From: Cladocopium goreaui
Lineage: Eukaryota > Sar > Dinophyceae > Suessiales > Symbiodiniaceae
Reading direction: 5' to 3'
Assembly: GCA_947184155.2 (NCBI GenBank)
Contig: CAMXCT020001704.1
Span: 62,501-126,500 of the forward strand
Length of the DNA: 64,000 nucleotides
Both the position numbers and the translations under genes were made by a program. This document shows positions 1-13,259 of this stretch, one piece after another. The notes under the pieces are model-generated. The model saw only the letters and a program-made list of their open reading frames with translations, did no database searches and was not told where the DNA came from. Every line of letters starts with the position of its first letter. Position 1 is the first letter of the stretch.

Positions 1-1137
1 CTTTTTGCGGCTCAGGCCAAGGTTTACCAAGGTTTGCCATACCTCAAAATCCCATGGCTGGCAGCAGCTCAGGCCGATAGCAAACAAAAATGGCCCCTGT
101 CTCTAGCGGCTCGTCCGGCGATGTGGGAAGGGCCGGAAACTCAGAGTGCCAGGCTGTTTGGAGATTTCGAAAGATCAGCAAACCATGGGATTCTTGGACG
201 TCCACGAATTTTTCCGTTTTTTTTTGAAACAGACTCACTCCCCGTTTTTTTTTTTTTTCGAAACCCATCCTCAAAGGTATTGAGGAAGAAGGTTGCTAGA
301 ATTAACCCATCTTGGGACAAAGCCATGTTTCATTGCTGGCATTGCCATTTGCCAATTTGATCCAGATGGAAGCTTGTGAAATTTCTGTGTGAATGCCGAG
401 GTTGGACACGCAAGGATTGTCTCGCACTTAGAATCCACACACAAAGGTATGTTGTGCTTATGCGGTTTTTCAATGACCCTGAATTCGGTTTATGTATGTT
501 TATGTGCCCTGCATGGAAGATGTGAATGAATCTGAAAAGATACGGTACACTGTGGGTCAGTTTACCCACCATGGCGACAGGTCTGCAACTTCTGGTGCCT
601 CTCGCGGAGCAGCAGGGAGACCAAGTGGGGGAAAAATTGCAGCTTCCTCCTCCAAGCTGGAGATTTTGACTGATTCTGACTGACAAATATGACCAATGGT
701 TCAATGGTTTGTTTCTCTACAGTTTCCATATTGTGAGATGGAAGCCTTCTTTCCTCCGAATCTTGTTTGAGCTGGCTGCAACCGAGACCACATCTCGCCG
801 AGTGCAGGGGCATTTAGACCTTCGAAGGCAGGAAAGGACGAAAAACATGTCTTGCTGTTTTTCGCTCCCGTTTAAGTGCACTTCTCTTCCGGGGTTTCTC
901 TGAAAAATTATGGGAAAACGCCAAAGTCCAATGGCTTATCATCATTCTCCTATTAAACATTGCTATTTTGTTGGGGGTATCTCCAATTTTTCACACAATT
1001 TTTGGGCAGCTTTCGATTTTCGGCATTTTTTGGTACCGTCAAAGAGGTTGCCGGGCCAACCTCTTGGCCCTTTTGAACGGGCCTGGCTCCGAGAAATGTG
1101 ATCCTGCAAGTTTTCTGTGATGCCATGAAAGCTTATA
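1..1137. other. No recognisable gene
   Basis: Low-information, intron- or intergenic-like sequence with T-runs near 220-260. Open frames here are short, overlap on both strands and show no domain or heptad pattern. I see no gene I can support. Confidence 0.5.
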
Positions 1138-1249
1138 GCCTCTGGTAATGACTAACATAGCGAACTGGAAAGATCCACCATGCTATTCATGGGAAAATCC
1201 ACTATTTATGGTCATTTTCAATAGCTATGTAACAAATTACCAGAGGGTA
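1138..1249. repeat. Short palindromic element, family A (MITE-like)
   Basis: About 110 bp with terminal inverted repeats: the left end reads GCCTCTGGTAATG and the right end TTACCAGAGGGTA, with ACATAG / AGCTATGT inside each arm. The same ends recur at about ten other sites in this window, so this is a dispersed non-autonomous element, not a chance hairpin. Confidence 0.8.
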
Positions 1250-1922
1250 GCATGTTTTGGCTTTGCCTAGTAAGGTCTGAAAAAACCTGTTTTGAGCGTC
1301 AGTGAAGTCAGTGAAGTGAGACCGAAGGACAGCACGAACCGTTCCAAGGACAAATTATTGGATAGCTTCAATCAATTCCGGCAGAATGGAGGCACGACCT
1401 GGAAGAATCAGACCGCTCTCTCGCAACATCAACAGGATTCATTTCTAATGAGAGGGGGACAAAACCGACAAAACCTGACAGGGCATTTGCCATCGATGGC
1501 GACTTCGACGTCTCATTTTAGTCGAGGCACTTGCCGTGTTTGTGAGCAAGTGAGCAAACTTTTGCTAGACTGTGGCCTTTTGTATAACACAGTCTGAACA
1601 CAGTGAAAAAAAACCTCTTTTGAATCCGTGTTTGTACTATTTCTTTTCTTCCGCCTTGCGAGGTGTGGACCTGCTTGACGTTCAGTCACATGACATGGAG
1701 GCGGTCTTGGACGTTCATCATGGATGGTGAATGACAAAGCGCAAGCAACACTGGGACGGGATACCCCACAGTAGCCATATACACCTATACTGCCTATACT
1801 TCATACAGATCTAAAGGCACATTTTTGAGTCGCAGACTGACTGGTACAGTATACATTGTATACATATCCAAACAGGGATCAACTTGGAATTGGTTACAAG
1901 CTGAACTTAAAGCAACTTTCAG

Positions 1923-4900
1923 GCCCTGCAGCAGCGCTGTGCCGAGCTTGAAGCTTTGGTCACAGAGCTGAAGCGAACAAAAAGAAGGAGGGCAGCCGGG
2001 CACATCGAAGTGGGGAACAGAAAACAGTGATATCCATTGGTAATTCAACATAGCCACCGAAAAATGGTGATTTATAGTTGAGTTTCCTATTAAACATGGT
2101 GATTTTCCATAGTTATGCAAACGTTTACCAGAGTGTATCTGTTGATATCCAGGATCCTGAACCCCCCATTCGATTCTGGTTCAGTGCCAGGAGCAAACCA
2201 AATAGTACTTCGACAGTGAGCTTGCCACTTCGCATGCAGAGAAAAGTTTCACTTTCTCCGGACTTGGACATGCTCAGCTGTGGGCATCAAGTCCTGAAAA
2301 GATCAGCACTGCCATTCCAATCCAGGCCGGGCACTCCTGGTGGCACACGTACGCCTGAAACTGAGAGAAAGCCTCAGTTCTTCCAATGGTGAAGCACTTG
2401 CCATCGCTGTTTCTTCAATGCCATTTGGTCAAAGATTTTTAAGCGGCCACCACACTTTAGGGGAGAGCTTCTAGCAGCCCCTACAACATACTGGAAACAC
2501 TTTCCTATTTCCAGAGACGTCCTGGGTTAGCATTTTCCTCGATTTTTTTTAAAGTTTACTGGAACAGTGAGATGTGAGCTCCCTGTAATCACTTGGAAAA
2601 ACCGACAAATCCATGGTTTCCTCTAGAATTTCCCAAGAAAAGCAAGCCGTTGACATCAGACTGACTGGCAGAGATGGCCTTCCCGTCGCATGGCCATGGC
2701 AACGGAGCTGACCCTGAAGCCCCTGCAACGGAGGTGACGAGCTCATACCGGGTTGGGAATGCCAAGGGAGGTGAATTTTTGGAGGATTTCACCCGAAATT
2801 GCCAGAAATGCAGGTTGAACCGGTTTCACCTCAGGGGTAATGGGCTTAACCAGCAGACATGTGGATTTAAAAGAGGAATGGAGCTTTGACAACTGGGATT
2901 GGTCAAAACTAGGAGTTGTGATTCTGGGGGCATGAGCTGCTGTTTTTGCGCTCCCGAGTTTTTTTGGGTTTTCAGTGATCCACAGATCCCCATGGTGAGG
3001 TGTTCCCAGCGCTGTCGATGGCTTGGAATCGTTCCGGTGACGATCACGCTGGCCATCTTGACGCTGCCCACGGTCCTGGTCTCAGTGGCTTCATGATATC
3101 AATCTGGTGACTAGACCGCACAGGGAAACGCCGTTTTTCGTGACATGAACAAAAAAGGGAAAACTGGCAGAAAACATCGAAACTCAGATTTTTCTGGTGA
3201 CTAGATGACTAGACCGCACCGTTTTTCGTGATGATTTTTCAGGGAAAACTGGCAGAAAACGCCTACAAATAATATTTGTTTTTTTGATTGACCCAACGAT
3301 AGACACAGAAGAGTCCACAGCACATCCCGTGTCAAGGTGCTGCCTCACATGACTCTGGAAATGGGGCAGCACCAGCAGGCTCGTGATTTCCAAAACTTTA
3401 TATTGAGAAGTGGGTTGAAGTGGGTTTGAGGGTAGCCCCGTGCATCTCATGATCTTCATGATTCATCACAATCCCGCCATCGCCATTTGGATTTGGGTAT
3501 TAATCCCCCAGAAAAAAAATTGGGTGGAATGCCAGTGATCACACCAGTGTTTTTTTGTGAGCCTGAGGCAGTGAAATGGTACTTTCAATCTGGTTGGTTG
3601 TGGAAGGAAGACACAGCGGAGCTTTCTAGACGAGGCCACGTGTAACACGCTTGACATGGTCATGAGGCAAAAAAGGCGACTTCCAAGATGAATTTTCCAG
3701 AAATTTCCCAAAGGTTGTTCGCAAATTGTTGATGATTCCCCCAATACTTGGTTGATGTGATGTGCAGTGAGGCAGTGTCACAGTCATGTCATGTGACCAG
3801 GTTGCAAGATCTTGAATTTCAAAGACTCTCGGTGCTCCTGCGCAGATGACATCCTTGCAAACATCATGGAGACTTTGATCGCTATTTTGGCAGATTTTTG
3901 CTGTTTGAACTTTGGACACTTGTTTTTCATGCGGTCAATGGAGTGAGCGATTGTGGTCCTTTAAGAGAGAGCTGTAAAATTCATGCAAGGCAGGGAAGCA
4001 AGAGGCAATCTACGCAGATTCTGATTGGACATTGATCAAGGACAGCTGACCCTTGCGGAAGTTGTCCGGTGCATGGAGGATGCCACGGAATTTCTCATGC
4101 CAGGATCCGAAGATGCAATCAGAGGGACTCCTGCTTAGCTTCGAATTCTTCATGGCAAATCGTTGAAGTTTCCCAATTTTCAGGATGAGAGCCTTCAGGT
4201 GATTTCCGTTTTTTTTCCTCTGCCAATCCCTGCTGTTTTCATTTTTAACCCCGAGGCATTCAGGGCATGCACTACACTGCATGGTCAACCCACCGAGAGC
4301 TGCGTACGGCGGGCGATTTGCGACAGAGGCAAGGCGGGATAAAACTTTGAGCGGAAACTCCGGAGTTTCCATGTTTTATTCCATGAAATATTAGCGGTTT
4401 TATTGTAATATTTCCCTTAAACCAATCTGTTGATCTATTTCAATTTATTTCATGTTTTAGGATGTTTTAGGTTGTTACATTTTTTTAAAAATGGTTCAGC
4501 CAGCGGCAGGCACCTGCCCCTTTTGACCAAGCTACTTCTGGAGGGAACCAAGGCGGTGGTGGGCGTGCATCCAGATCTGAGGGATGATGTGGCCATTTTT
4601 CTGCACTTCCCTCCCAACATCTTCAGATTCCTGGCTTTGACTAGCTTTGATGAGATGTTGGGAGAATATATGTATATAATATATATATATATGTATTATA
4701 TATATGTATAATATATATATATATACATATATGTATATATATATAAATATAAATATATAAATAAATAAATATATATATATATATGTATATGTATATGTAT
4801 ATGTATATATATATAATGTTTGGTGTATTTTCCGGGACATTCGGAAATGGGAAATCAATGGGAAATGAACGGTGAAAAATCCTTTTGCCCTTGAAGCAAA

Positions 4901-7900
4901 TCCAAGGATTGCACGTGCATTTTGTGGCATCCAACAGGACTGCAACTAATCCACCGTTGTGTCACCATTTTTTGCTGAGTTTTTGCACAACAGGACCATG
5001 TGGGCACCAGCAGAAGAAGTATTTTCAGTCCAAAAGATTGTTGAGTCCAGACCTTAAGCGCAGCTGGTTCCAGCTGCCTCCAGCTGGTTTTTTAGCTGGC
5101 GACTGTCAGGTCTTTACAGCTGACGAAAGCAAATCCGATCCACTCCAGTTTGATCCTCTGCAGAATTAGAAAAAAAATAGATCAAGATGATCAAGTGACC
5201 ATGGGAGCTTAGCATGGCTTAGCATTGATCGCAATTTCTTGACGGATGCTGACGGATGCAGGAAGTTCATTGGGCCCCACTGGTTGAAGTGCCACTCCTG
5301 GGTGATCTGAAGCATCAGCCGCCATCGCAGTGGCTGATGTCATCTGCGACCGATGCCTTTGATGGTGATTTGAAGGGCGATCCGGAACGACGGTGAACGA
5401 CGTTGATGGGATCTCGGAGATCTCGGGTATGGTGAGAGCGAAGCTCGCAGAAAGCTCGCAGAAGAAGATGAATGGCCAAACCTGTTCAGATGTCGAGCCG
5501 AAGCTGTGGAGTAGCTCAAGAGATGCAAAAAAGTTCTGGCAGTTGCAGAGTTGCTCAGCAAATTTACAGATGCGATGTGACCCAGTGATCCAGTGATCCC
5601 GTATACATTCATACCTTGACCAAAAGTTAAGGCCATCAACAGCTCCGGAGCAAGCAGACATTGAGGACAGCTGCATTGTGAGACATTGCCCTTTAGTTCT
5701 GCAGAGGCTTGTCATGGTCAGACCTGGACTCTTCTTGAAGGACGTAGCGAAGTTTGCAAGCCGCGCTGAACAAGCGGAGCAGCGAGCAGAGGCACCATTG
5801 ATTTGTGCTACTTCACTTACCGCATGGCCCTTGAAGAGATTCTTAAGCCTGGATTTGTCCCAGCATGGTGGGATTTATCTAAACGAACAAGCATTCTCAC
5901 TCGTTTCCCTCAGCTTTTCTCGCGGCGCCGGGGGGTGTCCCAACCCTTTTTGCCCCAAACAGATGGTTTCTCCTTCACCATCTGATCTCTCAACCAGCAA
6001 TAGCAGCTCCATTTCAAACATATTCAAAACGAGAAAATCATCTATAAGTGATGATATTACGTGATAATTCCAACATATTCCAAGTAAGACAAGTCATTTA
6101 TCCACACCCTTTGATAAATTTTGACAGTTCGATATGGAAAGTCACCAGCACAAGAAGAAGTAAATCGTCAAACGAAATGGGCCATGGCTTCCATTGCTAT
6201 GTGAAACTACCGCAGGGTGGGGGGGCGGGATTTCCCTTGGTGAGGTGCTCGCGGCAGAGCTCGCTGCAGCATCTGCTCGGCTGGCTGAAGTGGAGGTGAC
6301 CGCAACATCGCATTGGGGGTTTTCATGGGATTTGACTGGGATATTAAGTTGGTTTTTAATGGGCTTTTAATAGAATTTAATTTGGAGTTTAATTTTGTTT
6401 TGGTGACTTTGAAGATATGGCTATGGATCAAGAACTATAACTATCATACCATTTTTAGGGGATGCATATCCATTTACCGTCTATTTTGATGTGAACAATA
6501 GTAGCGTACTGGGTTTTGAAGCATAACTAGCATGGGGATCCAATGATTGAAACACGGATTGGAGCCTAAAAACGCCAGGATGCCATCGAGATTTACAAAG
6601 GGTCCTGGGGTTCCTGGGGTTCTGCGGTCATTTTTGGACCATCCAAGTCCATCCAAGTCCTAGAGCTTTGAGGAAAATTCTGCCAGAACCAGCATTTTGG
6701 GTGTAACTTCCAGGGCCTGGAAAGTGAAGCCCATCCATTTCGGGCCCATCGTCCCAGTCATCCCATGTCGTCCCAGTCGTCCCAGGACGGCGCCAGTGCA
6801 AAAGTGGCTGCGGCCGCCACCAGCCTTCGTGCCTCCGAGGCTACCTGAGCTGGTTGATGGAAAAAACCATGGAAAAACCATGGAAAAACCATCTAGAAAT
6901 TTTAGAAATAGATTCAGTAGATGATTTTAGGGCTAGCATTTTTAGGATCCCATTTTCAATTTTCCTGATCCACGTGAGGCAGCTTGCCTGGCGGCAGTTG
7001 AAGCGGTTGGGGGCTCGGATCACAACATTTATAGCCGTGCAACTGTGCAATTATATAGAAACCGTATATAAACCCATATGAATGTCGGATATCACTATAT
7101 CATGTTTAAACAAGATATTACTGTACAAACTTATATCAATTACTGTATATCAACTTATCTCAACAATATGTGATGATTTGGTATATCAACTGATCTATAA
7201 AATCACAGATCCTTAGGCGCAGGACGCCAACGAAGCACGACGACGGGTGGAGGAGGAGCTGCTGAAGGAAACGGCGGCGGCGAAGAAGGCGTCCAGCAGG
7301 GAGCCCAGAGCAGGGAGCGCAGTGGGAAGATTTTCACGAGGGTTGGAAGAGATTATGACTGTTTCGATTGGGGGTAACTGTTTGAATTGGGGCTCTTGTG
7401 TATATATATATATATATATATGCATACATACATACCAGCACGTCCAAAGGGGTGCTGAATGGACACCCGTTTGCAGAGATTCGTAAGGGGTGCTCAATAG
7501 ACACCCCTTAGAGTTCATGGAGATGGCATGTCAGAAAAACATTGCTTCCAACCCCAAATCCACCAATCCCACCCACGTGGCATCTGTGGTGCACCCGACT
7601 TCATTTTTGGCGGGAAGAAATGCATGCGTGTCATTTCGTGTCAGATGCAAAATGTTCCCAAGTTTTCAAACAACTAGTCAAAATCGATACGAAATGACAC
7701 GAGCAGGGGCTGTCCAAAAAGCACCCGACACGTTTCTAAGGGGTGCTTATTGGACACCCGTTTGCCTAAGGGGTGTTTATTGGACACCCCCCTACCCACC
7801 GACACAACACGGCAATTACACGCAATGACACACATGTTTTTCTTGATTTATCAAAAGCAACATCGTGCCCCGTTATGACCGACACGACACGGCAATGACA

Positions 7901-10900
7901 CGAAATGACACGCATTTCTGGAAGCAAACGTGGGGAAATTCACGAAAAATGCACACATACTACTATGATCTACTATGAATACCTCATTGTTTGTTTGCCA
8001 GGCAATTGCAATGTTTTCTTTTTCCCACCAGAATGTCACCAATTCCTCACTTGCATACACCTGGCAATAGGGCTGCCCGGTGTGGTTACGTGTCGAACTT
8101 GATTGATCCAATGTTGTTCAAAGATCAGATGCACTGGAGCCATTGAAGCCATCCCCAGATCCCCAGCTGTGGGTCATAGGTCTGATAGGTCTCCATCTTA
8201 CCGTTGTCCATGTTGTGATAGCTTAGGTGACCAAATGACAGAAGCGGTCCTGGACTCAACCCGGAACCAAGCCCGTGTTATCTCTACCCATTGGTAATCC
8301 ATAGCTATCGGAGCTATGTGTGTGTATATATATCATTATGTGTATATGCTATATATATATAGGAGGCTATAGCTATATATTACTTTACCATATCATGTTA
8401 TGACCACATGAATGGGATTTTCCATAGTTTGATCATGTGAATTTTAGTGATTTTGCGTGCGTACTCATATCTGTAGATAATGTGATCACTAAAACCATTC
8501 ATATGGGAAATCCCATTCTTTGATTATGAGAGGGTACCAGTTTTACCACCAGAAGATCTCAAGTCAAGCAGCAACAGCTCGAAAAAACATGAGGCTGCAG
8601 CGAAAGCAGCTAGGGAAGAAGCAAGCCGCGTCAAAGCCCTTGCCAGTTTATAGCTCAGAAACAGGATGGTTTGGTCCTAGATGACAGTAGGCTCAGTGGT
8701 TTTCTGGGCTGTGATTATGTGACTGTGGACCCATATCCATTTATGAAGATTTGAAGAAGATTTGGTGGAAATGATGAGAACCCCACCTATCGCGCTTGTT
8801 TCTTCCAGTTTCAATCCCATAGTAATCATATGCAATCATAGTGTATGGGAAGCTTTTCTGAGTTTTTCTGCCATCACTGTCCCTATGTCCATGGAAATTG
8901 TGTCCTATCAGCTGATTTCAGGATCAAGGGCATCCGCTCTGCACCAGATGCGTGCTGATTCGCAGGAGTGCGGCACTGAGTCGTGGGCCCCCCTGGGGAT
9001 CCGAAGCGAAGTGAGCTGCTGGGGAGATTTCTTGGCACGGCCGCCATGGCCTTGTGAAACTTGAAAATTGCGGCCTGCCTGTGAGTCAACAACTCACTTT
9101 CAACTTCACTTCAAACAATAAGATCAATAAGCAGAAAGGTATAGAAAGGTCATAACTTAAGTATCTACTTCTTTCATGCAAAGGTGATTTTATGGGCATC
9201 CACGGCATCCACCATTTTCAGGCCTCAATGAGGGATAAGAACCCGCTGGCCGAGGCTCGCGATGCTGGCAACCTGCTTTGCCACATGGCGCCTTTGGTGG
9301 CTCAGCAGCGAAACCATCCTTGTTGGTTGATTCATGATTAGTTCTATATCTGTGTTTATCTATACTATCCGTATATGTGATTATATACTATCATGGGGAT
9401 TATATACTATCCGTATATATTTATCTATACTATCCGTATATGAATATAATGGTTGATTATATACTGGGGAATGTGATATTCCGTTATTTGAGCACCCAGA
9501 CAAACCAACTGATGATTTTTGGACTCAGCTTTTCTGATGGAAATCTGCATGAAGATTTTGGGACCCCCAAAAACCAGAACATAGATGATCATGTCACTGT
9601 ATTGGTTCTCAGACCTATCCCAAAGCCTCCCCAATAGACCCGACTTTCAGAATTGCTACTCTAATTTGATGTACCATCTGGTTATGACATTGCCAGTTCG
9701 CCATGGAAAGATGCACCATGCTATTAATAAATAGGTAAACATAGGTAAACCATCTATTTCGATTAGGGCCATCGTAATAACCATGGCGAGCCGTGTGAAC
9801 GTCATAACCAGAAAGTCCAATGAGGTTGAACCTACTCGGATCCCATGGCGGCCCCGTTTTGGCTATGAGAAGGGTATTGACCCTTCTCATTTTCAGAGAC
9901 AAAGATCATATATCAAGTTGGTAGTGTTGTTAGTGTTGGCAATATGTATATATAGCATATATATATCTATCTATCTATCTATCTATCTATATATATATAT
10001 GTGCATATATATATATATATATTCCAGACATACAGTCAATGGTTGCGAAGTCGTGCACCAGTTTCTTCGTAAACATCCCGTTCTAATCCCACGATCTACC
10101 GCCGATTCCCGAGGCTCGCCGAAACGCGCATCAGCTCGGCAAAAGAGGTCACCGCTGCCAAGGCCAAGATTTCAGCTGCACGAATGTTTCAGTTGTGTTT
10201 TTTTCCTTAATTGTGCAATGAAAATGGAGGGTTCAAGTCCCATTTTTTGATGATAAGCAACCAATTCATTGGATATGTTATGGGATATATACGACCAACT
10301 AAATTCATTATTTGCCAGGTCACCATTTTGACCGCCCAAAAAATGTCAAGGCATGAATCATGGAACATGGGTTATAAAACCCTTATACATATATAAAACT
10401 ATATATATATATATACATACATAACCAACAACTTTACAGGATATGTTATGGGATAAATGTCCGGTTTGCAAAATGGAGTACTTCCCCAAATGGCAATTTC
10501 AATCGAGAAAATCATGCTACACAATGGAATTTGGTAGTATCGGTAGTACCACTTTTTCAAACAATCCAAATTTGCAATGAGGTTAGCCAATAGAGAAAAG
10601 GGGAGTTAACTTAAAAGATAGGTTAAAGACATGCAAAACCAAGAGATATTCAATGAAATGTGATCCACACCCCTGTGGAAAGTATGTACTTTCAACATGT
10701 GAGAGAGACTTGTTAGACAATGTTAGACGTAGACCAAAAAGAATGTAGATTCAACCAAAATCTTTGATTCATGGTGATGTGGATCAAAACTAAGACCAGC
10801 TTGATGAGGTGGGTGCAACGCATCTGTGTGCATGAGATCGCCCACTTGCATCTAGGGTAGAAAGGCTGGTTCTTAGACAAGAAGGACATAGAATGCTGCA

Positions 10901-13250
10901 TTCAACAAAAGAAACTTACCGGGCCACTACTCCCAAATCAAAGGCACACGGCATTTGTGCAAGGCCAGACAGCGCGTGCGGAATGGAATTGAGTCAGCAC
11001 TGAAAGGCACAGAGATCGAGGTGATGCACACTGCCCGGGCCCTACTTCCAACAGATTCATATCATTTCGTATCATCCTTTTCCCATAAAAGTGTCAATTT
11101 AGGGCTATCCCCCTTGTTAATTCTATATGCCATTATGTCCCTATTTAGACCATATATTCCATTACTGTATGTTCCACTAAAACCCTGAATAATGGTAAAC
11201 ACATATTGAAAAATCAACATTTGCTTTGTTGAAAAAAAAAAATCAACCTGTTTAGTGACTTTAGTGGGTAAAATCAGACTTGGATCACCACAACGTCACA
11301 ACGTCTTTGAAGAGACCCTGCTTCATCTGTGGCCACGGGGTCATCAACTAAGGTGATTGCAGCATGGCGCACCTCGTTGTGCACGCGACGCACAGTGGGC
11401 TCCCTTCAGGCGGGAGTCGAGTCAACGTACCGAGTCTACTGGGCAAAAATTCCAGTCACCGGGGAATATCATCGTAGTAATTTCCAAAAAGGTAGCAAAG
11501 TGTCCCAGGAAAATTGTGATTCATCACTTTTCTTGGGAATTTACGATCCAATTTCATAGAAATCCATTGAAAATAGTGTGTGTTCGAGCCATCTTCGGCT
11601 CTAAAGACGCCGTGATACGCCGCAGGCAGCTCTCTTTGCGGAGGAGGCCTGGGTAGGAAAAACATGAAGATGGCATATAAAATCAGCCATACATAGCCAT
11701 ACTGGCGATTTATGGGATATATGATATATGACCAACAATATGAGATGGGGTTGTTGGAACATGTTCAGAAAAGATTCATTTCCATGGTTTTAGACATGAT
11801 TTTCCCTTCAAATACCGCACTTTGGGGTGTGTCACACTTTTCTGGACAAACACATTTAGACTTATGTGTATAAGATGGTCGGCGGCATTGAGTTCCCAAT
11901 TTTTGTTTCTTCAGGGTGGCTTTTTATTTGGTAGTGGAAGTGTCCAGTACTCGTAGGAGCTTCAAAAAAAGCAGTTGTGGGCCCATTGTCTGCCTGTCTC
12001 GGTGATTTTCAAAACAGATTTAGCCTCTGGGAATCATGGCAATGGGATTTCCCCGATAATTTTAATGGGCATTTAAATTGAATGGGAAAATCATCTACCC
12101 GGCCTGGTCAACTGACAGAAAGCTATTGAAAATTGCCATAGAAATAGTTGAATTACCCATAAATAAATGGTGGATCTTTCCATAGTTATGTTAGTTTACC
12201 GGAGGGTATAAATGGAGATTCTCCATTGCCAAGCTGGACCGCAAATTCCAAGCTGAGGCGGATCGAGCTTCAGCCCTGCGGGCGCAGAGGTGACGAGCTT
12301 GAGATCCTCCTGTTTTCCCTATTGAATCGGATGGAACTATCACCACAACGTGATGAATGGAGGATTTTTACATCTTAGGAAATCGTGCACATGGGTTTAA
12401 CATAATTTAAATGGGGGATAGATGGGAAAAATAGCATTTGCATTTCAGATGCCTCCGACTTCTTGAACAATTTGCCGGACAGGAGCGAGTGTGACGTTCT
12501 CCTACTCCAGGCGGAGGTGTGGCTGGATGTCAGTGTTTGTCACCCCATAAAAATCCCCAATTTATCCATAAAAATGGAGTTCATAACCCCATAAAAATAA
12601 CAAATAAACATCATCAATAAAAAAGCACCAGGATTTTCCACTTCTGCCTCAGGCACGACACCGGATAGCCTTACAGAAGCTCAGAACAGAGCTCGCAGAA
12701 GCTCAGGCAGTGAGTTGAGTCCAAGCGAAAGCTGTTTGCTCTGCGTCTTTGGTTGTTGTTGTGATGGTGACGATGATGATTATGATGATGATGATGATGA
12801 TGATGACGATGACGATGACGATTGTGATGATGCTGATGATGATGATGATGAGGAGGAGGAGGATGAGCAGCCATCACTACTTGTTATTGTACTTCTATTA
12901 TAGTTCTTTACCCTATTATTCTTGGCCATTTTTCTTCGTTCAAGGCCAAGCAGAAGGAGGCCTCCGCCGCAGAGCGTTTGGCCCTCCAGGCCCGGAATTC
13001 TCGGATTTGCCCAACCATTTAACTGGCAATTTTCATGGGGAAAAGTGATGAAACATCTTGGATGATTTGGGTCAGGATTCTATAGGATTCCACCTCCATT
13101 CACAAGACATGGATTTGTCACTGATGAGACTTAAACCCCTAGCAAAACATGCCGTGTTTGCAGGATTTTCCATGAGGTTTTTGGCTGCGAACAGGCTGCT
13201 GTTCGAGCTGAATCGATTGGGTGGCCCTCAGCACTGGACTTGCCAGACAC
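1923..13250 (+). CDS. Unrecognised coiled-coil gene(s), about 12 short exons
   Basis: No family recognised. A series of 50-110 nt islands on the + strand each starts after an AG and encodes Ala/Glu/Arg/Leu/Gln-rich heptad-like helix: about 1923-1990 (QQRCAELEALVTELKR), 5747-5800 (SRAEQAEQRAEA), 6244-6295 (LAAELAAASARLAEVE), 6786-6845, 7223-7329 (EARRRVEEELLKETAAAKK), 8562-8648 (EAAAKAAREEASRVKALA), 10111-10175, 10960-11040, 12232-12291 (KFQAEADRASALRAQ), 12653-12711 (IALQKLRTELAEAQA), 12942-12995 (KQKEASAAERLALQAR) and 13189-13250. Same strand, similar composition and C/G-ending codons suggest one long coiled-coil protein. Start, stop and exact splice sites are not resolved, so it could be more than one gene. 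Introns fill the rest. Confidence 0.42.
2023..2134. repeat. Degenerate family A palindromic element
   Basis: Diverged copy: left end CATTGGTAATTCAACATAG, centre TTTCCTATTAAACATGGTGATTTTC, right end TTTACCAGAGTGTA. The left terminal repeat is eroded. It follows the first coiled-coil exon, so it is probably intronic. Confidence 0.55.
3104..3262. repeat. Imperfect tandem duplication
   Basis: Two copies about 85 bp apart share CTGGTGACTAGA, GACCGCAC, CGTTTTTCGTGA and GGGAAAACTGGCAGAAAAC in the same order. The second copy has small internal insertions. Surrounding DNA shows no gene. Confidence 0.7.
4664..4816. repeat. AT/GTATAT microsatellite
   Basis: Alternating TA with interspersed TGTATA and AAATA units, about 150 bp. 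The long Ile/Tyr-rich open frames across it are repeat translation, not genes. Confidence 0.9.
7223..7329 (+). CDS. Best-supported exon of the coiled-coil gene
   Basis: Starts after GCAG and runs about 35 codons with strongly C/G-ending third positions and heptad-spaced residues (RRRVEEELLKETAAAKKAS). It is listed separately because it is the longest and clearest island in the first 13 kb. Its 3' end near the GGGAAG at about 7325 is not fixed. Confidence 0.45.
7447..7800. repeat. Four copies of a GGGGTG...CACCC hairpin motif
   Basis: The motif AGGGGTG(C/T)T(N)ATTGGACACCC or a close variant occurs near 7450, 7487, 7739 and 7768. Each copy is itself an imperfect inverted repeat (GGGGTG...CACCC). 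Between 7640 and 7910, variants of ACGAAATGACACG also recur in both orientations. No gene is seen here. Confidence 0.6.
9678..9811. repeat. Foldback element
   Basis: The outer arms CTGGTTATGAC (9678-9688) and GTCATAACCAG (9801-9811) are exact inverted repeats. Further in, TTCGCCATGG and CCATGGCGAG pair again. The size resembles the other small palindromic elements, but the ends differ from family A. Confidence 0.65.
9943..10022. repeat. TATA/ATCT microsatellite
   Basis: Runs of TATATA with six ATCT units in the middle. It lies between coiled-coil exon candidates and is probably intronic. Confidence 0.85.
12096..12208. repeat. Palindromic element, family A
   Basis: Left end TACCCGGCCTGGTCAACTGAC (diverged), then AAGCTATTGAAAATTGCCATAG. 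The right arm is CATAGTTATGTTAGTTTACC followed by GGAGGGTA. Its internal order matches the copy at 24,729. It lies immediately before a coiled-coil exon candidate at 12,232. Confidence 0.7.
12757..12858. repeat. GAT/GAC trinucleotide tract
   Basis: About 100 bp of GATGAT with GAC variants, ending in GAGGAGGAG. It would read as poly-Asp or poly-Met on the + strand and poly-His on the other. It is not flanked by coding-like sequence in the same frame, so I treat it as a microsatellite between two exon candidates. Confidence 0.8.
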
Positions 13251-13259
13251 AGAGGAGAT

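Noticed and set aside
4532..4945. A Tyr/Ile-rich frame of 137 codons on the minus strand
   Set aside because: Read-through of the AT/GTATAT microsatellite; flanking codons show no coding bias or domain.
10225..10250. GGGTTCAAGTCCCATTTTTT resembling a tRNA T-arm and terminator
   Set aside because: No D-arm, anticodon arm or acceptor stem can be folded upstream at the right distance.
12671..12903. Poly-His or poly-Asp open frames
   Set aside because: GAT/GAC trinucleotide tract without coding-like flanks in the same frame.
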